This document shows positions 33,086 through 44,274 of a DNA stretch of 64,000 bases, piece by piece. Origin of the DNA: Hymenopus coronatus (lineage: Eukaryota > Arthropoda > Insecta > Mantodea > Hymenopodidae); contig CM060900.1 in the NCBI GenBank assembly GCA_030762935.1, forward strand, positions 113,711,620 through 113,775,619, in the 5' to 3' direction. Made by a program: the position numbers and the translations under genes. The notes under the pieces were generated by a model. That model was not told the origin of the DNA and searched no databases. It saw nothing but the letters and a program-made list of their open reading frames with translations. Every line of letters begins with the position of its first letter. Positions within the stretch are counted from its first letter, which is position 1.

Positions 33086-33439
33086 CAGTTAATCTCTTCG
33101 CCAATGTACCTTATTAGACGAATCTACGCAATGTATGGCGTAATAGTCCACATTCTGCAAACGACCAATAAAATCATAGGTCATCAGCGCAGCCAATATA
33201 TTATAATGCGTGACTTTCTAATTGCCTGCTGTTAATATTTCATATCTTTGTATTTTCAAATACGACTAAACAGCTTTATATAGTGCAATTCATATTAAAA
33301 AAAACACACACATACAAAAAACTTATTGAATGTGCTGGATGAGTGCAGATTTAAATTATATTTTTTAAATTCTTTATTTATAGTCGCCTAACTACTAGGT
33401 CTTTTAGCGAATTTTCATTTACAAAGTGGGTTTTTACAG
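33086..33439. other. Unassigned AT-rich stretch
   Basis: No gene recognised. It lies between the inverted repeat and the LINE 3' end. Confidence 0.35.
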
Positions 33440-33797
33440 CATAAACTTAAATAAATAATACAATAATAATTACATTAGGATTATTAACAATAAACAAGCA
33501 ACAAGATAGGATCTTAAATGTCTGAACATGAATAATAACAGAGTCACGATTACAGTAGAATTTGTAACTATGAGAGTAAACCGTGGTAGGTTTAAACAAT
33601 ATAACAAAATGCGGTCAATTAATAACAATAAGTGTGTGGCAAGATAAGATTTAAACAAAATGAACATTAAGTACTATAACATAATCATAGTGAAAACAAC
33701 ATTTGTAACAATGTTGTCTTATTAATCAATAGATTAATATCTTCCAATTAACAACAACAATTATAGGTTATATCAACCGTTTATGAAAATTAATTTT

Positions 33798-34640
33798 TTA
33801 TAACATTTTGTACAAAGAGATATCTTTTAAAAATTGTAAGATTCGTGGAATCATGTAGATTACGTTGAGAGCAGTAAGATCTTCTGGAATTTGATTCTTC
33901 AGTCTCCATCTGTGGTATAGGGTACATTTTGAGATGATGTGGATGGTAGTTAAACTTGTTTGGCATCTATCACATTTCGGAGCCTGTTCTTTAGAGAGCA
34001 GGAAGCTGTGTGTGAGATTGCTGTGGCCAGTTCTAACCCTGGTGATGACAATTTGATCTTGACGTTTTAAATTATTCAGAGTGATTTTCTTTTCAGGGTT
34101 GGGTAAAATAACGTGAAGTTTACTGGTGGGATTGTTTGACCATTGATGGAACCATTTGGCTTTTATTTTCCTGTTTACTTATTTAATGTAACCTTGATGA
34201 GTTGTAGGTATTGAACTATTTTGAGGGTGTTTAGTGGCTTCAAGTGCTTCGCAATCAGCTTTCTCGTTACCTTCTATTTGTTTGTGTGAAGGCACCCACG
34301 TTAGAACTATTTGTTCTCCTTTGTTTGATGCTTTTAAGTATGTTAATATTACTTCTTGCACTAGAGCATTTGCATTTGTTTTCCTTTGTATGGCTAATAG
34401 TGCACTCAGTGAATCGGTAAATAGTATAAATTTATTTGATTCTGTTTCTTCAGCTATGTAGTGAAGACTTTGCTTTATAGCAAATAATTCACACGAGAAG
34501 ATGGAGTAATAGTTAGGTAGTGTGTGTTTTAGGGTGTGTCCTGAAAGTACTATTGCACAACCTCTATTTGTATCTATTGCTGAACCATCGGTGTAACAGT
34601 TTTCGTATTCCGAGTATTTTTCTTGGATCTCCGTGAACAT
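33798..34640 (-). pseudogene. LINE ORF2 3' part: RNase H and CCHC knuckle
   Basis: RNase H degrades the RNA strand during element replication. The acidic set is visible: CYTDGSAID (first Asp), FSCELFAIKQSL (Glu), LFTDSLSAL (second Asp), and IEGNEKAD (final Asp). An in-frame stop at 34179 interrupts; the same frame then continues to TAA 33798-33800 with TRVRTGHSNLTHSFLLSKEQ followed by CDRCQTSLTTIHIISKC, a CX2CX7HX4C knuckle typical of I/Jockey-type ORF2 ends. This segment is in a different frame from the upstream RT segment, so at least one indel lies between 34640 and 34846. Confidence 0.85.
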
Positions 34641-34845
34641 TTTTGAAAGAATATGTTGTTGCTTTCAGATTTGCCCTACTTAAGCATTTGTAAATTAACA
34701 ACTGGTGATGGAAGCTTTCAGGGAGCCACGTCTAGTACATCTCGTCTTACAGTTATTTGGGGAGGTTCCAGGGCATATTCTTGTAGGTAACTTGCAATTC
34801 TTGCGAAGAAGGCGGGGTAACGATGTTTCTTTTGGTTTATTTCTT

Positions 34846-36882
34846 TTAGTTTTGGAATACAAACTTATACATGTAGGAAGTTGGGTTTGCAGCAATCTTC
34901 ATAGCATGAGATAAACTTAGATATTTCCTCCTATTTTCGAGTGGTAATTCATCCGCTTCTATTTGTAGACTGGTAGAGGGACTTGTTCGAAAGGCTCCAA
35001 GTGCTATTCTAAGACCACTTGTTTGTATAGTATCTAGCATTTTAAGAGCTGTTGGTGATGCTGAATTGTAGAGGATCGATCCGTAATCTAATTTTGATCT
35101 TACAATTGTTCTGTAAGCTGTCAGTAGCACTTTTAGATCAGTGCCCCAGTTTTTAGCTGTCAAGGATTTCAATACAGCAATTTTCCGGATACAATCAGAT
35201 TTTAGTCTTTTAAGATGATTAATCTAATGTCAGTTTATTGTCTAATGTCATTCCAGCTCTTTAACGGAATTTACCGTTTCAATCTTGTGATTATTTATAT
35301 ACAGCTGAGGACCATTCTCAATTTTATTTTTGGAGAATGTAATACATTTAGTTTTCTTTATTGAAAATCTAAACCCTATATATTCAGCCAATTTTTGAAG
35401 AGATAGTAAAGTATATTGTGGGATGTCTTTGTTGGTTTTAGGATTTTTGCCTTTACAGAATATACTCAAGTCATCTGCAAACAAACAACCTTTGACTGGT
35501 AATTTAATACATGTTGTTACGCTATTCAGAATGGTTAAAAATAGAGTAACACTAAGGGAAGAACCTTGTGGTATTCCATTTTTTAAAGTCTGGGATACTG
35601 TCATATTAGTTTTTACTTATATTCGTCTTCCATTAAGGAAGTTATGTATGAAGGCGATCATATTGCCAGTGATTTGGTTTGCTAAGAGAATCTGTACCAC
35701 CTTTTTTCTGTATATTGTGTCGTAAGCTTTCTCTATATCAAGACTAGCTAGAGTGCATTGTTGTGATTTGTTGAATGTGTCCATAACTTTTGATTCTAGT
35801 GTTATTAGGCAGTCCATTGGGGAATGGTATTGTCGGAAACCATGTTGTATAGGGATGAAAAACATCATGTGTTCCAGTGTCCAACGCAGTCTCCTCTCCA
35901 CAATTTTTTCTAGTAGTTTACTCATTGTGCAACTAAGGGTAATAAGACGATAGCCTTCAGGTAGAGTGGGATCATTGTTTGGTTTAGGTATAGCTATTAT
36001 GTAGGATTTTTTCCAGCTTGTAGGACATACTTGTTGTGTCCATATATAATTGAACAATTTTTGTAGGTACAATAAGCCATTGTTAGATAGTTGTTTTAGC
36101 ATCATGTAAGGGATATTATCCGGTCCTGGGGTGTAAGAGTTGCAGATATGTAGGGTTTCTTGTATATCAGTTATAGTGATCTTTTCATTGTAATCTTGGT
36201 CAATTATTTTGGTCGCTCTTCTTAAATTTGATTTAACCCGCTTTGTAGCATCCTGAAGCTTTATAAAATCTTCTCCATGATGACTGCCATATGAAATTTC
36301 AGCAAAATATTTGCAAAAAATGTCGGATATTTGTTTAGGGTCGCTGGTTAATTTATTTGTGGTTTTATCCCATAGATAAGATATGGATAGTTTCCTATTG
36401 TTTCCATTTATTTTTCTTATTTTGTTCCAAATAATGTTTGGGGGAGTTTTTTTATTCATTGAGGATACAAATTTGATCCAGGAAACCCTTTTACTTTCTT
36501 TTATAACGTGACGTGCCTTAGCCCTAACTTTTTGGAATTGCATTTTATTTTCCATTGTTGGATGCTTCTTAAATTTGAAATAGTGAATATTTTTGTTTTT
36601 TATTGCCCTCTTGCAGTTTTCATTCCACCAAGGAACTCTTTGGTTCCGTATCTTAATAGTTTTGGTTTTGGGTATGTTAATTTCTACACTTATAAATATT
36701 ACTTCAGTGAAGTCTTCAACGGCGTTATCAATGTTTACAGAGTTATAATCTTCGAATTGATTTAAGGAGACTACGGCAACGTCTATTAATTTTTTATATT
36801 TAGGCATGTCAGCTTGATTCATTTTCCATCTTGGGGATGCTGTAGAGTACGTCAATTGTAATGGGAAAGTGATCACTTCCAT
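34846..36882 (-). pseudogene. LINE ORF2 middle part: reverse transcriptase
   Basis: Reverse transcriptase for target-primed integration. In order: SYTPGPDNIPYMMLKQL (fingers, domain 2), WKKSYIIAIPKPNNDP, EGYRLITLSCTMSKLLEKIV (domain 3), QHGFRQYHSPMDCLITLE, LASLDIEKAYDTI (catalytic Asp, domain A), NGIPQGSSLSVTLF (domain B), and CLFADDLSIF (FADD, two catalytic Asp, domain C). The thumb and connection follow (LLTAYRTIVRSKLDYGSILY, GLRIALGAFRTSP). Defects: an in-frame TAA at 35617-35619 just before domain B, and a short out-of-frame patch at about 35215-35250 that returns to the original frame. The catalytic Asp residues are all intact. The start at 36882 is only the first Met of the open frame; the true protein begins in the endonuclease at 37477. 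Confidence 0.9.
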
Positions 36883-36899
36883 GTAATACAGAGTTAACT

Positions 36900-37477
36900 G
36901 ACCAATTAAGCGTATGTGCGATTAGCTAGTGTTAGATCAATAGTACTGAAAGATCCAAACCTTGTGGGTTGGAATGTATTAATAATAATTAGGTCATTTT
37001 TCTGTATTAATGCCTGTATTATTTTACCTCTTTGATTAGTGGATTTAAATCCCCATATTACGTTGTGTCTATTAAAGTCTCCCAACAATATAAATGGTGG
37101 AGGAAGTTGGTTTCAGAGTAATTGAAGTTTATTAAGATCTAAATTCATGCTGTTAGGTAAGTATATGTTATATATGCATATAGGATTTGGTAATAAAACT
37201 GTCAATGTTATCGCTTCCATTGTTGTATTCAAGTTAATTTCTTTGTGGGATAACTTATCTCTAATAAAAGTGATTACACCTCCACTTGCGCGACCCGCAA
37301 TAACTCAGTTTTATTATAAGCAAAATAAAGCCTAATATTTGGAGCAAAATTGCCTTTAAAGTTAGTTTCTTATAAACATACTATTTTGGGTCTATATTTA
37401 TTGATAAGAATATTAAAATATTCTATTTTTCCACAGTATTCTTGAATATTCCACTGGAAAATTCTACTTTTCATCAT
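36900..37477 (-). pseudogene. LINE ORF2 5' part: AP-like endonuclease
   Basis: This endonuclease nicks target DNA. The ATG at 37475-37477 begins MMKSRIFQWNIQEYCGKIEY (family LQWNI.G...), then YRPKIVCL, a stop, and ETNFKGN (catalytic Glu region). The middle is shifted: GVITFIRDKLS-like and YLPN-like motifs are in other frames. Then LLGDFNRHNVIWGFKSTNQR (about 37090-37030, the GDFN block), IINTFQPTRFGS and STIDLTLAN near 36930. The S.IDL box is kept. The terminal catalytic SDH region lies beyond, in the gap to the RT frame. Several stops and indels disable it. The RT segment downstream is in another frame. Confidence 0.85.
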
Positions 37478-37479
37478 AT

Positions 37480-37861
37480 CTAAGTAGTGATATGGGAAGG
37501 GATTTCAACAGGGGCTGATGGTTTACTGTTAGATTTCTGTATATCATAAAGCAGTTTGTTTTCTATGCGAGTGAATCTATTCTTGAGCGATTTGTTGTTA
37601 AGTAAGGGATGGATTCTTTTAATGGTGTCTAAAAGACCGTGTTAATCTTCTGTGTAGTTCAGTGCTACCGATACTACATCAGGTACACCTACAGTGTTTT
37701 CCAGAAACATTTTTAATTGGTCATAGTTACCGGGGGAGCTCTGTATTGTTTCTAGGATTGTTGACAACTGATCATTAATCAATGTCGGATTTCTTGGATT
37801 TTTTTGGAATATGTTTGGTTTTTGGTATTCTTTGTCACGCTTTGAAATGGAAATTTGACAT
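37480..37861 (-). pseudogene. LINE ORF1 C-terminal remnant
   Basis: A minus-strand frame runs from the truncation point near 37861 to TAG at 37480-37482 with one internal stop (after VALNYTED). It is rich in Asn, Lys and Ser and ends NSKPSAPVEIPSHITT. No zinc knuckle or RNA-binding domain is visible, since only about 125 codons remain. Its stop lies two bases before the ORF2 ATG. I assign it to ORF1 by position and the shared strand; sequence alone would not identify it. Confidence 0.6.
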
Positions 37862-38236
37862 ATTGCGCATAATGTTTATGTTTGTAAATTATACATCTCG
37901 AGCTGTAAAATTTCTCTAACTTTACAAGTTAACAAACGTTTATTATGAGAGTTTACAAGCATTTGTAACATTTCCATCTGTAAATTGTTAATGTGTAATT
38001 GTAAACATTGTGAAACAGGTCGCATCTTCTTGAATAAAGGGAACCTCTAACTGCCCTCGTGTTCCTCTACGCCTCCACATTATTTCAGCACTAGTCGAAG
38101 TTTAGCAAATACGCATAGCCAGTCAATATCACCTACTCCACGTGAGTAGAATTGCAGTTGTCCCTGCACAACAGGTACGCTACCATTAGTTACAAGAGGA
38201 ACACCATTGGACAAACGCTAAAGCTGTTGCTGAGCT

Positions 38237-38248
38237 TTATATATATAT

Positions 38249-38284
<36 letters not shown>
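38237..38284 (+). repeat. (TA)n(CA)n microsatellite
   Basis: A short TA run followed by about 32 bases of CA. Confidence 0.96.
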
Positions 38285-38286
<2 letters not shown>

Positions 38287-38389
38287 ACCTTTTTCGTCGT
38301 GAGTACTGTCGGTGGTCGGTGGTCGCAGGCGCTAGTCTTTTGCTTAAGTTGTACGTCACTATGTTCCTGCGTTTTACTTACTTGGCCAC

Positions 38390-39300
38390 GTGTGTGCAAT
38401 ACATATAAAAGGCAGTGAAATTATTGTATTCCAGCCCAAAAATTGATGCCAAAATTTCTCGAAAATGCATGTTTTTAGACACCTGAATCCAAGAATATAA
38501 TTTTAAGAAGAAGGTCCGCATGTGCATGCGTGTGTATGGATATGTGTGCTTGTATGCTTTGAACAGCATAACTCAAAAACGAAAAGTCCGTTGAATACCA
38601 CAGTTGATATTAAAGTTCAGCATTTTCCAAGATTACGACAGGAGGATTTTAAAAAAGTTCCCATCCAAACAAACCTTTACGTGGATTATTTTTCTGAAAA
38701 TATTGATTTTCTCAAAATGGTTCTACAGATTTTAATTAAGATAAGATATGTTTAAGATATTTTATGGTAAATGAAATGTGTATCTTGAATTTCCTGGGAA
38801 CAGTCTCTGAAGACTCTTCATTCTGGATGACTATTGTAGAAGTGGTAAACTGTAAGGGGTAGACAAAGGTTACTACACAAAAAAAGTGGATCTTGTTGAA
38901 GCGTACAATTTATCATGCACATTTTTGTAGGGTTAACCATTTACGAGGTATTCCTTCATATACTTTTAAATTTCAAAGTACTTTAACTCCTTTCAAATGA
39001 GAGTCTTCATTCCTTTCATATCTCTTTTGTTTTACTTCTGGCTATGCAATGAGAACTGCTTTCAATTGTATCACAGAATTATCAGGTTCTAAAAGATTTG
39101 ACTATCGCTTTAGCCTAGTGTATTCCTTTGTTTAGCTCTACTTACAGGGGAGAAAGTAATAAACCGTTTGTGCTAATGGTTATCTCGATTAGCGAGATGT
39201 GGATAAAGGAATAAGCTTTTGTAAGTTCAGTTGGCTTGCAGAGCAAGTAAAGACAGTCATGTGAATGTGACAAATAAGACTTGTTTGATTGTGAATGGCC
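38390..39300 (+). repeat. LIR family copy, nearly complete
   Basis: Palindromic-end side first: TATTGTATTCCAGCCC, GTCCGCATGTGCATGCGTGT, AGCATAACTCAAAAACG, GGGAACAGTCTCTGAAG, CTTTAGCCTAGTGTATTCC, TTATCTCGATTAGCGAG, and terminus AGTCATGTGAATGTGAC. About 0.9 kb with no ORF of substance. Confidence 0.85.
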
Positions 39301-40725
39301 CAATTTGGATCATTTCTTCTTAGAGAGATTGTAATCCTTAGGTTTACCCTTCTCTTTACGATTCTTTTTAATTGCCATCATCTTCTTAATTTTTGATGTT
39401 GAAATTGCATTAATCCTACCAATAAATATTATTTTAACTAGTTCAAATATAAAAATATAAATAATTACAAGAATTTTATTCTTATTAATTTTAACAATTG
39501 GGCTCTACCATGAATGAAATCAAGGATCTCTAGCACCCTACAAGTGGACGGTGTAGGTCAACAAAGGTCTTATAAGAAAGGTGTAAAGTATAACGGTGAT
39601 AGTCAAGGCCCGGATTCTGATGACGTGTCACCTTTTAAGGCAGCGCATTTATGGAAAATCCAAAGTGTACCGTTTTCTCCATATTGCTTTGATTTTTTAC
39701 CTTATACTAAGGACATAAACCAGTACACAAGGACTGTAATGTGATGGGTCAACCTGTTGTTAAAATATTAATGTTTTACTTATAATATTAATTAATCACT
39801 CACGGATTATACTGTACATTCACTATAGTTATATAGAGTGCTTCTTGGACCTATGATTTATTGCATCACTCTCAAATGTCTAATTTCTTCATAATATACA
39901 ATTAGAGAAATTATTGTTCCTGCAGGTCTTAATTTTCATTAGTTTAAGAGAACAACTTTTCTGTGTATATATTTTTTAATTATTCAACTTATTCAATGTG
40001 AGATATGAAAATAATTTAAACTGAATTATTTAATATTTTAAACTAGTGTGCATTACATTTTAAATCCAATTCTGGAAGCTAACCTGAAAATTTCAAGCTA
40101 TTGAGTTATATATGTGGTCCAAGGAACATTTTGAATGTTGAATAATGCTGAAAGGAAGAAATTGGGAAAACTGAATGAAGTTTAATGTAGTGCTTTACCT
40201 AAATGATAAATGACCGATTAGATAGGCTTTTGTGATTTTAAAATTTTGACATTAAAAATTATACCACGAAAATACAAGTTATAAGTATAATAAAATTTAA
40301 AAAGTCAACATGTTTTACCAAAATTCACCGATGCATTGCCTTAATTGTTGCACCATTGCCATTTGTAATTTGTATAATATACATCCTTATCATATGTACC
40401 ATATTATGAAAATGCTCTTTTTTCTATTTATGCAAATTTCTTTATTTAGGATATGTAGGTCAATATCCCATAATTTCTTGCCCTTTGCATTGTCTTTATT
40501 TTGTCATGTTCTTGTGTACATCATGGCTCATAAAACTAATTATAGTATTTACATTTCTAAAGTAGGTAATCTTTCAAATATCACAAATGTTACTAATCGA
40601 AATATGAGAAATAAGCGTAAATTGTACCTATAGCATATCCACGGAAAAATAATGCTTCTTAATGATTAATCTGGAAAGGATTGCTTGTGAGTGGCGGAGT
40701 GGCTATTTTCAAGAGAGCAGTTATA
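39301..40725. other. Unassigned AT-rich stretch
   Basis: A 76-codon frame at 39514-39744 and a 107-codon frame at 40310-40633 show no recognised motif. No repeats identified. Confidence 0.35.
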
Positions 40726-40963
40726 CCTGGTGGCTCAACAGCGCCGTACTTAAGGTTAGTAGATAACCCTTCGTGAGTTTAAAGAATTGCAGAGCTCAAC
40801 GGGGCAGATTTAGGAAACATCGCTCAGTGACGGTGATAGTGCGGGAGATCTGCGTTCTATTCCTTTTGCGATTAGGGGAAATAATGAGGCATTCTCGCTC
40901 ATTGAGAGGAGTTCACAAGTTTGTACTAGCGTCCGAAATCTCGTATACAGAAAGAATGCAAAC

Positions 40964-40976
40964 AGATTTAAAAGGT
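40964..40976 (+). repeat. SINE target-site duplication, left
   Basis: AGATTTAAAAGGT; its partner AGATTGAAAAGGT is at 41214-41226, one mismatch in 13. Confidence 0.85.
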
Positions 40977-41213
40977 GGCCGATTGGTTAGACCACTCGCC
41001 TATCAACTAGACGGCCCGAGTTCGATCCCAAGTGACTGCATGTGGGATTTGTGGTGCACAAAGCGGCGCAGGGGCAGGTTTTCTCCATGTTCTCCGGTTT
41101 CCCCCGCCATCGCATTCCACCTGTGCTCCACTATCATTCCATGTATCACCAGTGTCATCGCCTGCGGTGCCACAAGTAGTAAAAGTGAGCGTTAAACACT
41201 ACCAAAAAAAAAA
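40977..41213 (+). mobile_element. SINE-A copy, type I tail, nearly full length
   Basis: Head GGCCGATTGGTTAGACCACT, B box GAGTTCGATCCC, body GCAGGTTTTCTCCATGTTCT, tail GTGTCATCGCCTGCGG and GTTAAACACTACC, then A11. It is flanked by a 13-bp duplication with one mismatch, so the insertion is well supported. It lies inside MITE-G copy 2 and is therefore younger than it. Confidence 0.9.
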
Positions 41214-41368
41214 AGATTGAAAAGGTTAACATGTTTTCCACTTCAGTTACAGACCCTTTATTTTGAGAGAACAAAGCCTCCTATTAGTTTGGGAATTAAT
41301 GAAAAAGTCTTTACTTCATCTATAAGTATCCGGCAACAGCTAGTAGTATAATTGTGTATACGCTGTTA

Positions 41369-41380
41369 TTATTTAACATT
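41369..41380 (+). repeat. SINE target-site duplication, left
   Basis: TTATTTAACATT, repeated exactly at 41598-41609. Confidence 0.88.
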
Positions 41381-41597
41381 TTTTTTATATTGCTTTTACT
41401 ACTTGAGACACCGCAGGCGAGACTGATGATAAATAAAATGAAGATGGAACACCCGTGGAAGGCAATGGCGGTGGAAACCGGAGAACCCGGAGAAAACCCG
41501 CCCTTGTGCCGCTTTGTCCCCGACAGATCTCACATGCGGTCGCATGGGATATAGGTGAGAGGCGAGTTGTCTAACCACTCGGCCATGGCACAGCCCT
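41381..41597 (-). mobile_element. SINE-A copy, type I tail, minus strand
   Basis: The minus strand reads head GCTGTGCCATGGCCGAGTGG and TTAGACAACTCGCC, body GCGGGTTTTCTCCGGG, and a shortened tail ending AGCAATATAAAAAAA. An exact 12-bp target duplication flanks it. It lies opposite in orientation to the copy at 40977 within the same host element. Confidence 0.9.
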
Positions 41598-41692
41598 TTA
41601 TTTAACATTGGAGACTAGACCCACTGTAGGGACAAATCAAAACATTAAGGCGCCATAACAAAAAACATGCATGGGAGTAGGTGGTGTTTAAC

Positions 41693-41693
<1 letters not shown>

Positions 41694-41768
<75 letters not shown>
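41694..41768 (+). repeat. (ATT)n microsatellite
   Basis: About 25 uninterrupted TAT/ATT units inside MITE-G copy 2. Confidence 0.98.
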
Positions 41769-41770
<2 letters not shown>

Positions 41771-42001
41771 ACTAACCCAATAAGCAGAGCAATTCGAAAT
41801 ACGAGAGCCTCTTACCGAAAATTTGTAAATATGACTGAGCGGTGTTCACTTGATTTTGCCACGTTGAGCTCTATAATTTTTTGACGCTCGAAGGGTTATC
41901 TAAGGTGAAATACGGCGCTGTTGGGCCATCTGGTAATTGTGTTTATGAGTTTGTGACCAAAACTGGGAACGAGATAGGCCAGTTTTTCCTTTTTTGCTTC
42001 A

Positions 42002-42029
42002 ATATATATATATATATATATATATATAT
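42002..42029 (+). repeat. (TA)n microsatellite
   Basis: 14 TA units. Confidence 0.95.
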
Positions 42030-42429
42030 GGTAATGTACTTATTCTTGTGTCGTGCCAGAGGCTGTAAAATCCTCTTCATTCGTTAAGAAGTTTCCATAG
42101 TTTGAGTAGTCAAAAGAGATAATACTTCAGCTTTGTGTATCCTGCTTCAAATACATTTTCTTAAAATTCTTTCAAGAATGTGGAACAAATTTTGTTTGTA
42201 TTAATTCTCTAAATTGTCATATTATTCTTATAACTATTTTTCTTCTTGCATAGTAGTTATATCCTTGTATAAATTATTGTATAGCCTTCTGTGTACTAAT
42301 TTTAATAGAGTAAGTGAAATCAATTTAAGGGCATATTAGCAATTTGTATGTAATTTAAATGTTGCACTAGATAGGACTTAATAAAGAAATCAAATATTTA
42401 GAAAGAAATTAATACGTATAAATTATATT

Positions 42430-43345
42430 ATAAAACGAAAGAAAATGATCTCTCTTTTATCTACATAATACTAATCAAGATAAATATTGCCAGCAACACT
42501 CATAGTACTTAGTTCCTTATAAGTAGAAGGGAAATAAGAGAATACACTAGATTAAAGCGAGTAAAATATTTTAAAATCATTACTATGTGATTGTCTTTGA
42601 AATTCGGTTCTCTTTCCGTGGCCAGGAGTAAAACAAAGAGACTTGGAACAAAGAGCACTCACCGTTTGAGAAACCTTTAAGTGTTTTCAAATTGAAACAA
42701 ATAACGACGAGTATTTCGGAAATGGTTAGCTCTACATAACAAATATTGTATATGATATTGTTTTAACAGGATCTACAGTTTGTGTGCAGCAACCTGTTGT
42801 CTCCTTATGATTTACTAGTTACGCAAAAGTCATTCAGATTGAAGAGATGTTCCGAAGAGATTTAGGATATATATTTTGTTGCCATGTAAATATCTTTAGT
42901 ATACGTATTTTAATTAAGATTCGTTAGGGTTATTTTTGAGAAAATCATAAATTTCCAAAATTTCATCCATATAAAGGGTAGTTTGAGGTCGGAGGATTTT
43001 TCCTGAAAATCTTCGTGTTGTCTCCTTGGAAGACCCTGAACTTAAATATCAAGTTTGGTATTTAACCATCCTTTCGTTTTTTAGCTATGCTGTCCTTCGA
43101 CACACACATACACAGATACACACATACTTACGTACATATAAGTAGATACACACATACATCATTCATACAAACATACAAAGCCTGCCTGCCTACACACATA
43201 CACATACGGATTTTTTTTCTAATTTTTTTAGGATTCAGGGACCCTACAAACATGTAATTTTTGTATCGATTTTGTGGGTGGAAGCAATACCTTCCATATC
43301 TACTATGTGCCGTACAATGTTAATACTTGCTAGAGAAATTAAAAG
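42430..43345 (-). repeat. LIR family copy, terminus-first, with expanded central repeat
   Basis: The first bases of the terminus are lost. Then CTAATCAAGATAAATATTGC, AAGTAGAAGGGAAATAAGAG, TTCGTGTTGTCTCCTTGG and AGTTTGGTATTTAACC. It carries an extended CA/CATA-rich stretch (about 43098-43206) before the CCTACAAACATGTAATTTTTG block. It ends near the palindrome (ATCTACTATGTGCCGTAC). Confidence 0.85.
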
Positions 43346-44270
43346 AGGACACGTTGTACGGTCCAGAAAGAGATGGAAATAAACTGAAGAATGGGATAAC
43401 AGAACAGGTGGACTGCTTAATCCTTTAAGTGAAGAGGAAGAACTTCTAAAACTTTTTAGCCATTTTATGCCGTTTTTCGAACATTTTAGGTCATCATAAT
43501 CCGGACCATGGTGAAATTCCTTCTAAGAAAAGATTTTCTTTTCATCGAAGTGTATAGTTTAGACGGTGTATACAGTGGAATTCTTATTAAAGGAACACGG
43601 TTTATCTCTTTCATGTAACCCATTTAACGCATGATTCTCTGCTTCTCTCTGACCCCTCTTGCAGGGAAGAAATGCGCCCGCTTTACCTTCGACATACAGC
43701 ACGTGAGTACTTCTTTGAAAGGTAACAGTTAGTCGAAACAACCAACCACTTCTTGGCCTGTTATTTTTACAGAAATGCCATTCCACAAACACGCAAGGGG
43801 CCTTGCACCTTCGGCATAAGGAAGGCTGTCGTGTTGTGTGCAAACGCCACGGCTGCAATTACCGACGTATAATCGCTTCCTTTTACATACCAGTTTTCAT
43901 ATAAGTGCATGCGGTTAACAGAGCCCGGAATTCAACAGAGAACCTACCACACAAATCCGTGTAGAGCTATTGTTGCGGAAAACAGCGTCTTAGCCATTTT
44001 TTGTACCATCAGTTGCGATAAGGATGAATTATCTTCAAACACTTGATAGCTCTGGCTTGTTCTCACTACGTGAGAAAATATATGGAGTTAGAGGTTAGGA
44101 GTAGACAGACTGAAGGTCCTCTGATAATGAGTACGCATCTCAAGTAGCTAGCAGTTGGAGTTTTTGCTTTCAACGTGATTCCTGCGACGAAGGGATGAGG
44201 GAGAGATCCGAAAGGTATCTAGATTCCGACGACCATATGCGCTAGCATGAACCGGTCTCTAATGATTACT
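43346..44270. other. Unassigned stretch
   Basis: A 99-codon minus frame (43559-43858) shows no recognised domain. Nothing else supported. Confidence 0.35.
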
Positions 44271-44274
44271 TATG

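Larger units (their letters stand above)
33440..37861 (-). mobile_element. I-clade non-LTR retrotransposon, 5'-truncated
   Basis: Minus-strand order: ORF1 end, AP-type endonuclease, reverse transcriptase, RNase H, CCHC zinc knuckle. An RNase H domain after the RT, with a zinc knuckle at the C terminus, is characteristic of the I group. The element is cut off at the 5' side near 37861, within ORF1. The 3' untranslated part (33797 down to about 33440) is AT-rich and ends in TATT/ATAATA-like repeats, so the exact 3' boundary is uncertain. All coding parts carry defects, yet domain-level similarity is good, indicating moderate age. Confidence 0.85.
31821..38019. mobile_element. Possible old PIF/Harbinger-like element with nested insertions
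   Basis: The candidate left end CCTGTTACACACGTTTAAAA (31821) resembles the reverse complement of the right end near 38019 (CCTGTTTCACAATGTTTACA). Further TGTTTCACAAT words in matching inverted orientation lie at about 31880 and 31970 on the left. A Harbinger-like transposase scrap lies inside (32253-32560), and an I-clade LINE fills 33440-37860. No target duplication was found and the inverted repeats are imperfect, so the boundaries are tentative. Confidence 0.3.
40726..41933. mobile_element. MITE-G copy 2, large, carrying two SINE-A insertions
   Basis: The arms match over about 115 bases. Left (40726-40845): CCTGGTGGCTCAACAGCGCC, GATAACCCTTCG, AGAGCTCAACGGGGCA, CGCTCAGTGA. Right (41815-41933, reverse complement): CCAGATGGCCCAACAGCGCC, GATAACCCTTCGAGCG, AGAGCTCAACGTGGCA, CGCTCAGTCA. 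TA abuts both ends (40724-40725 and 41934-41935), a plausible target duplication. The interior holds SINE-A copies at 40977-41213 and 41381-41597 and an (ATT)n tract. Confidence 0.8.

Noticed and set aside
34234..34461. Plus-strand frames across the LINE (also 34705-34914, 35423-35725, 35753-35953, 36508-36765)
   Set aside because: Antisense shadows of the minus-strand LINE coding sequence.
33440..37861. Integrated virus or LTR retrotransposon
   Set aside because: The domain order endonuclease-RT-RNase H-zinc knuckle with an AP-like endonuclease and no long terminal repeats identifies a non-LTR element.
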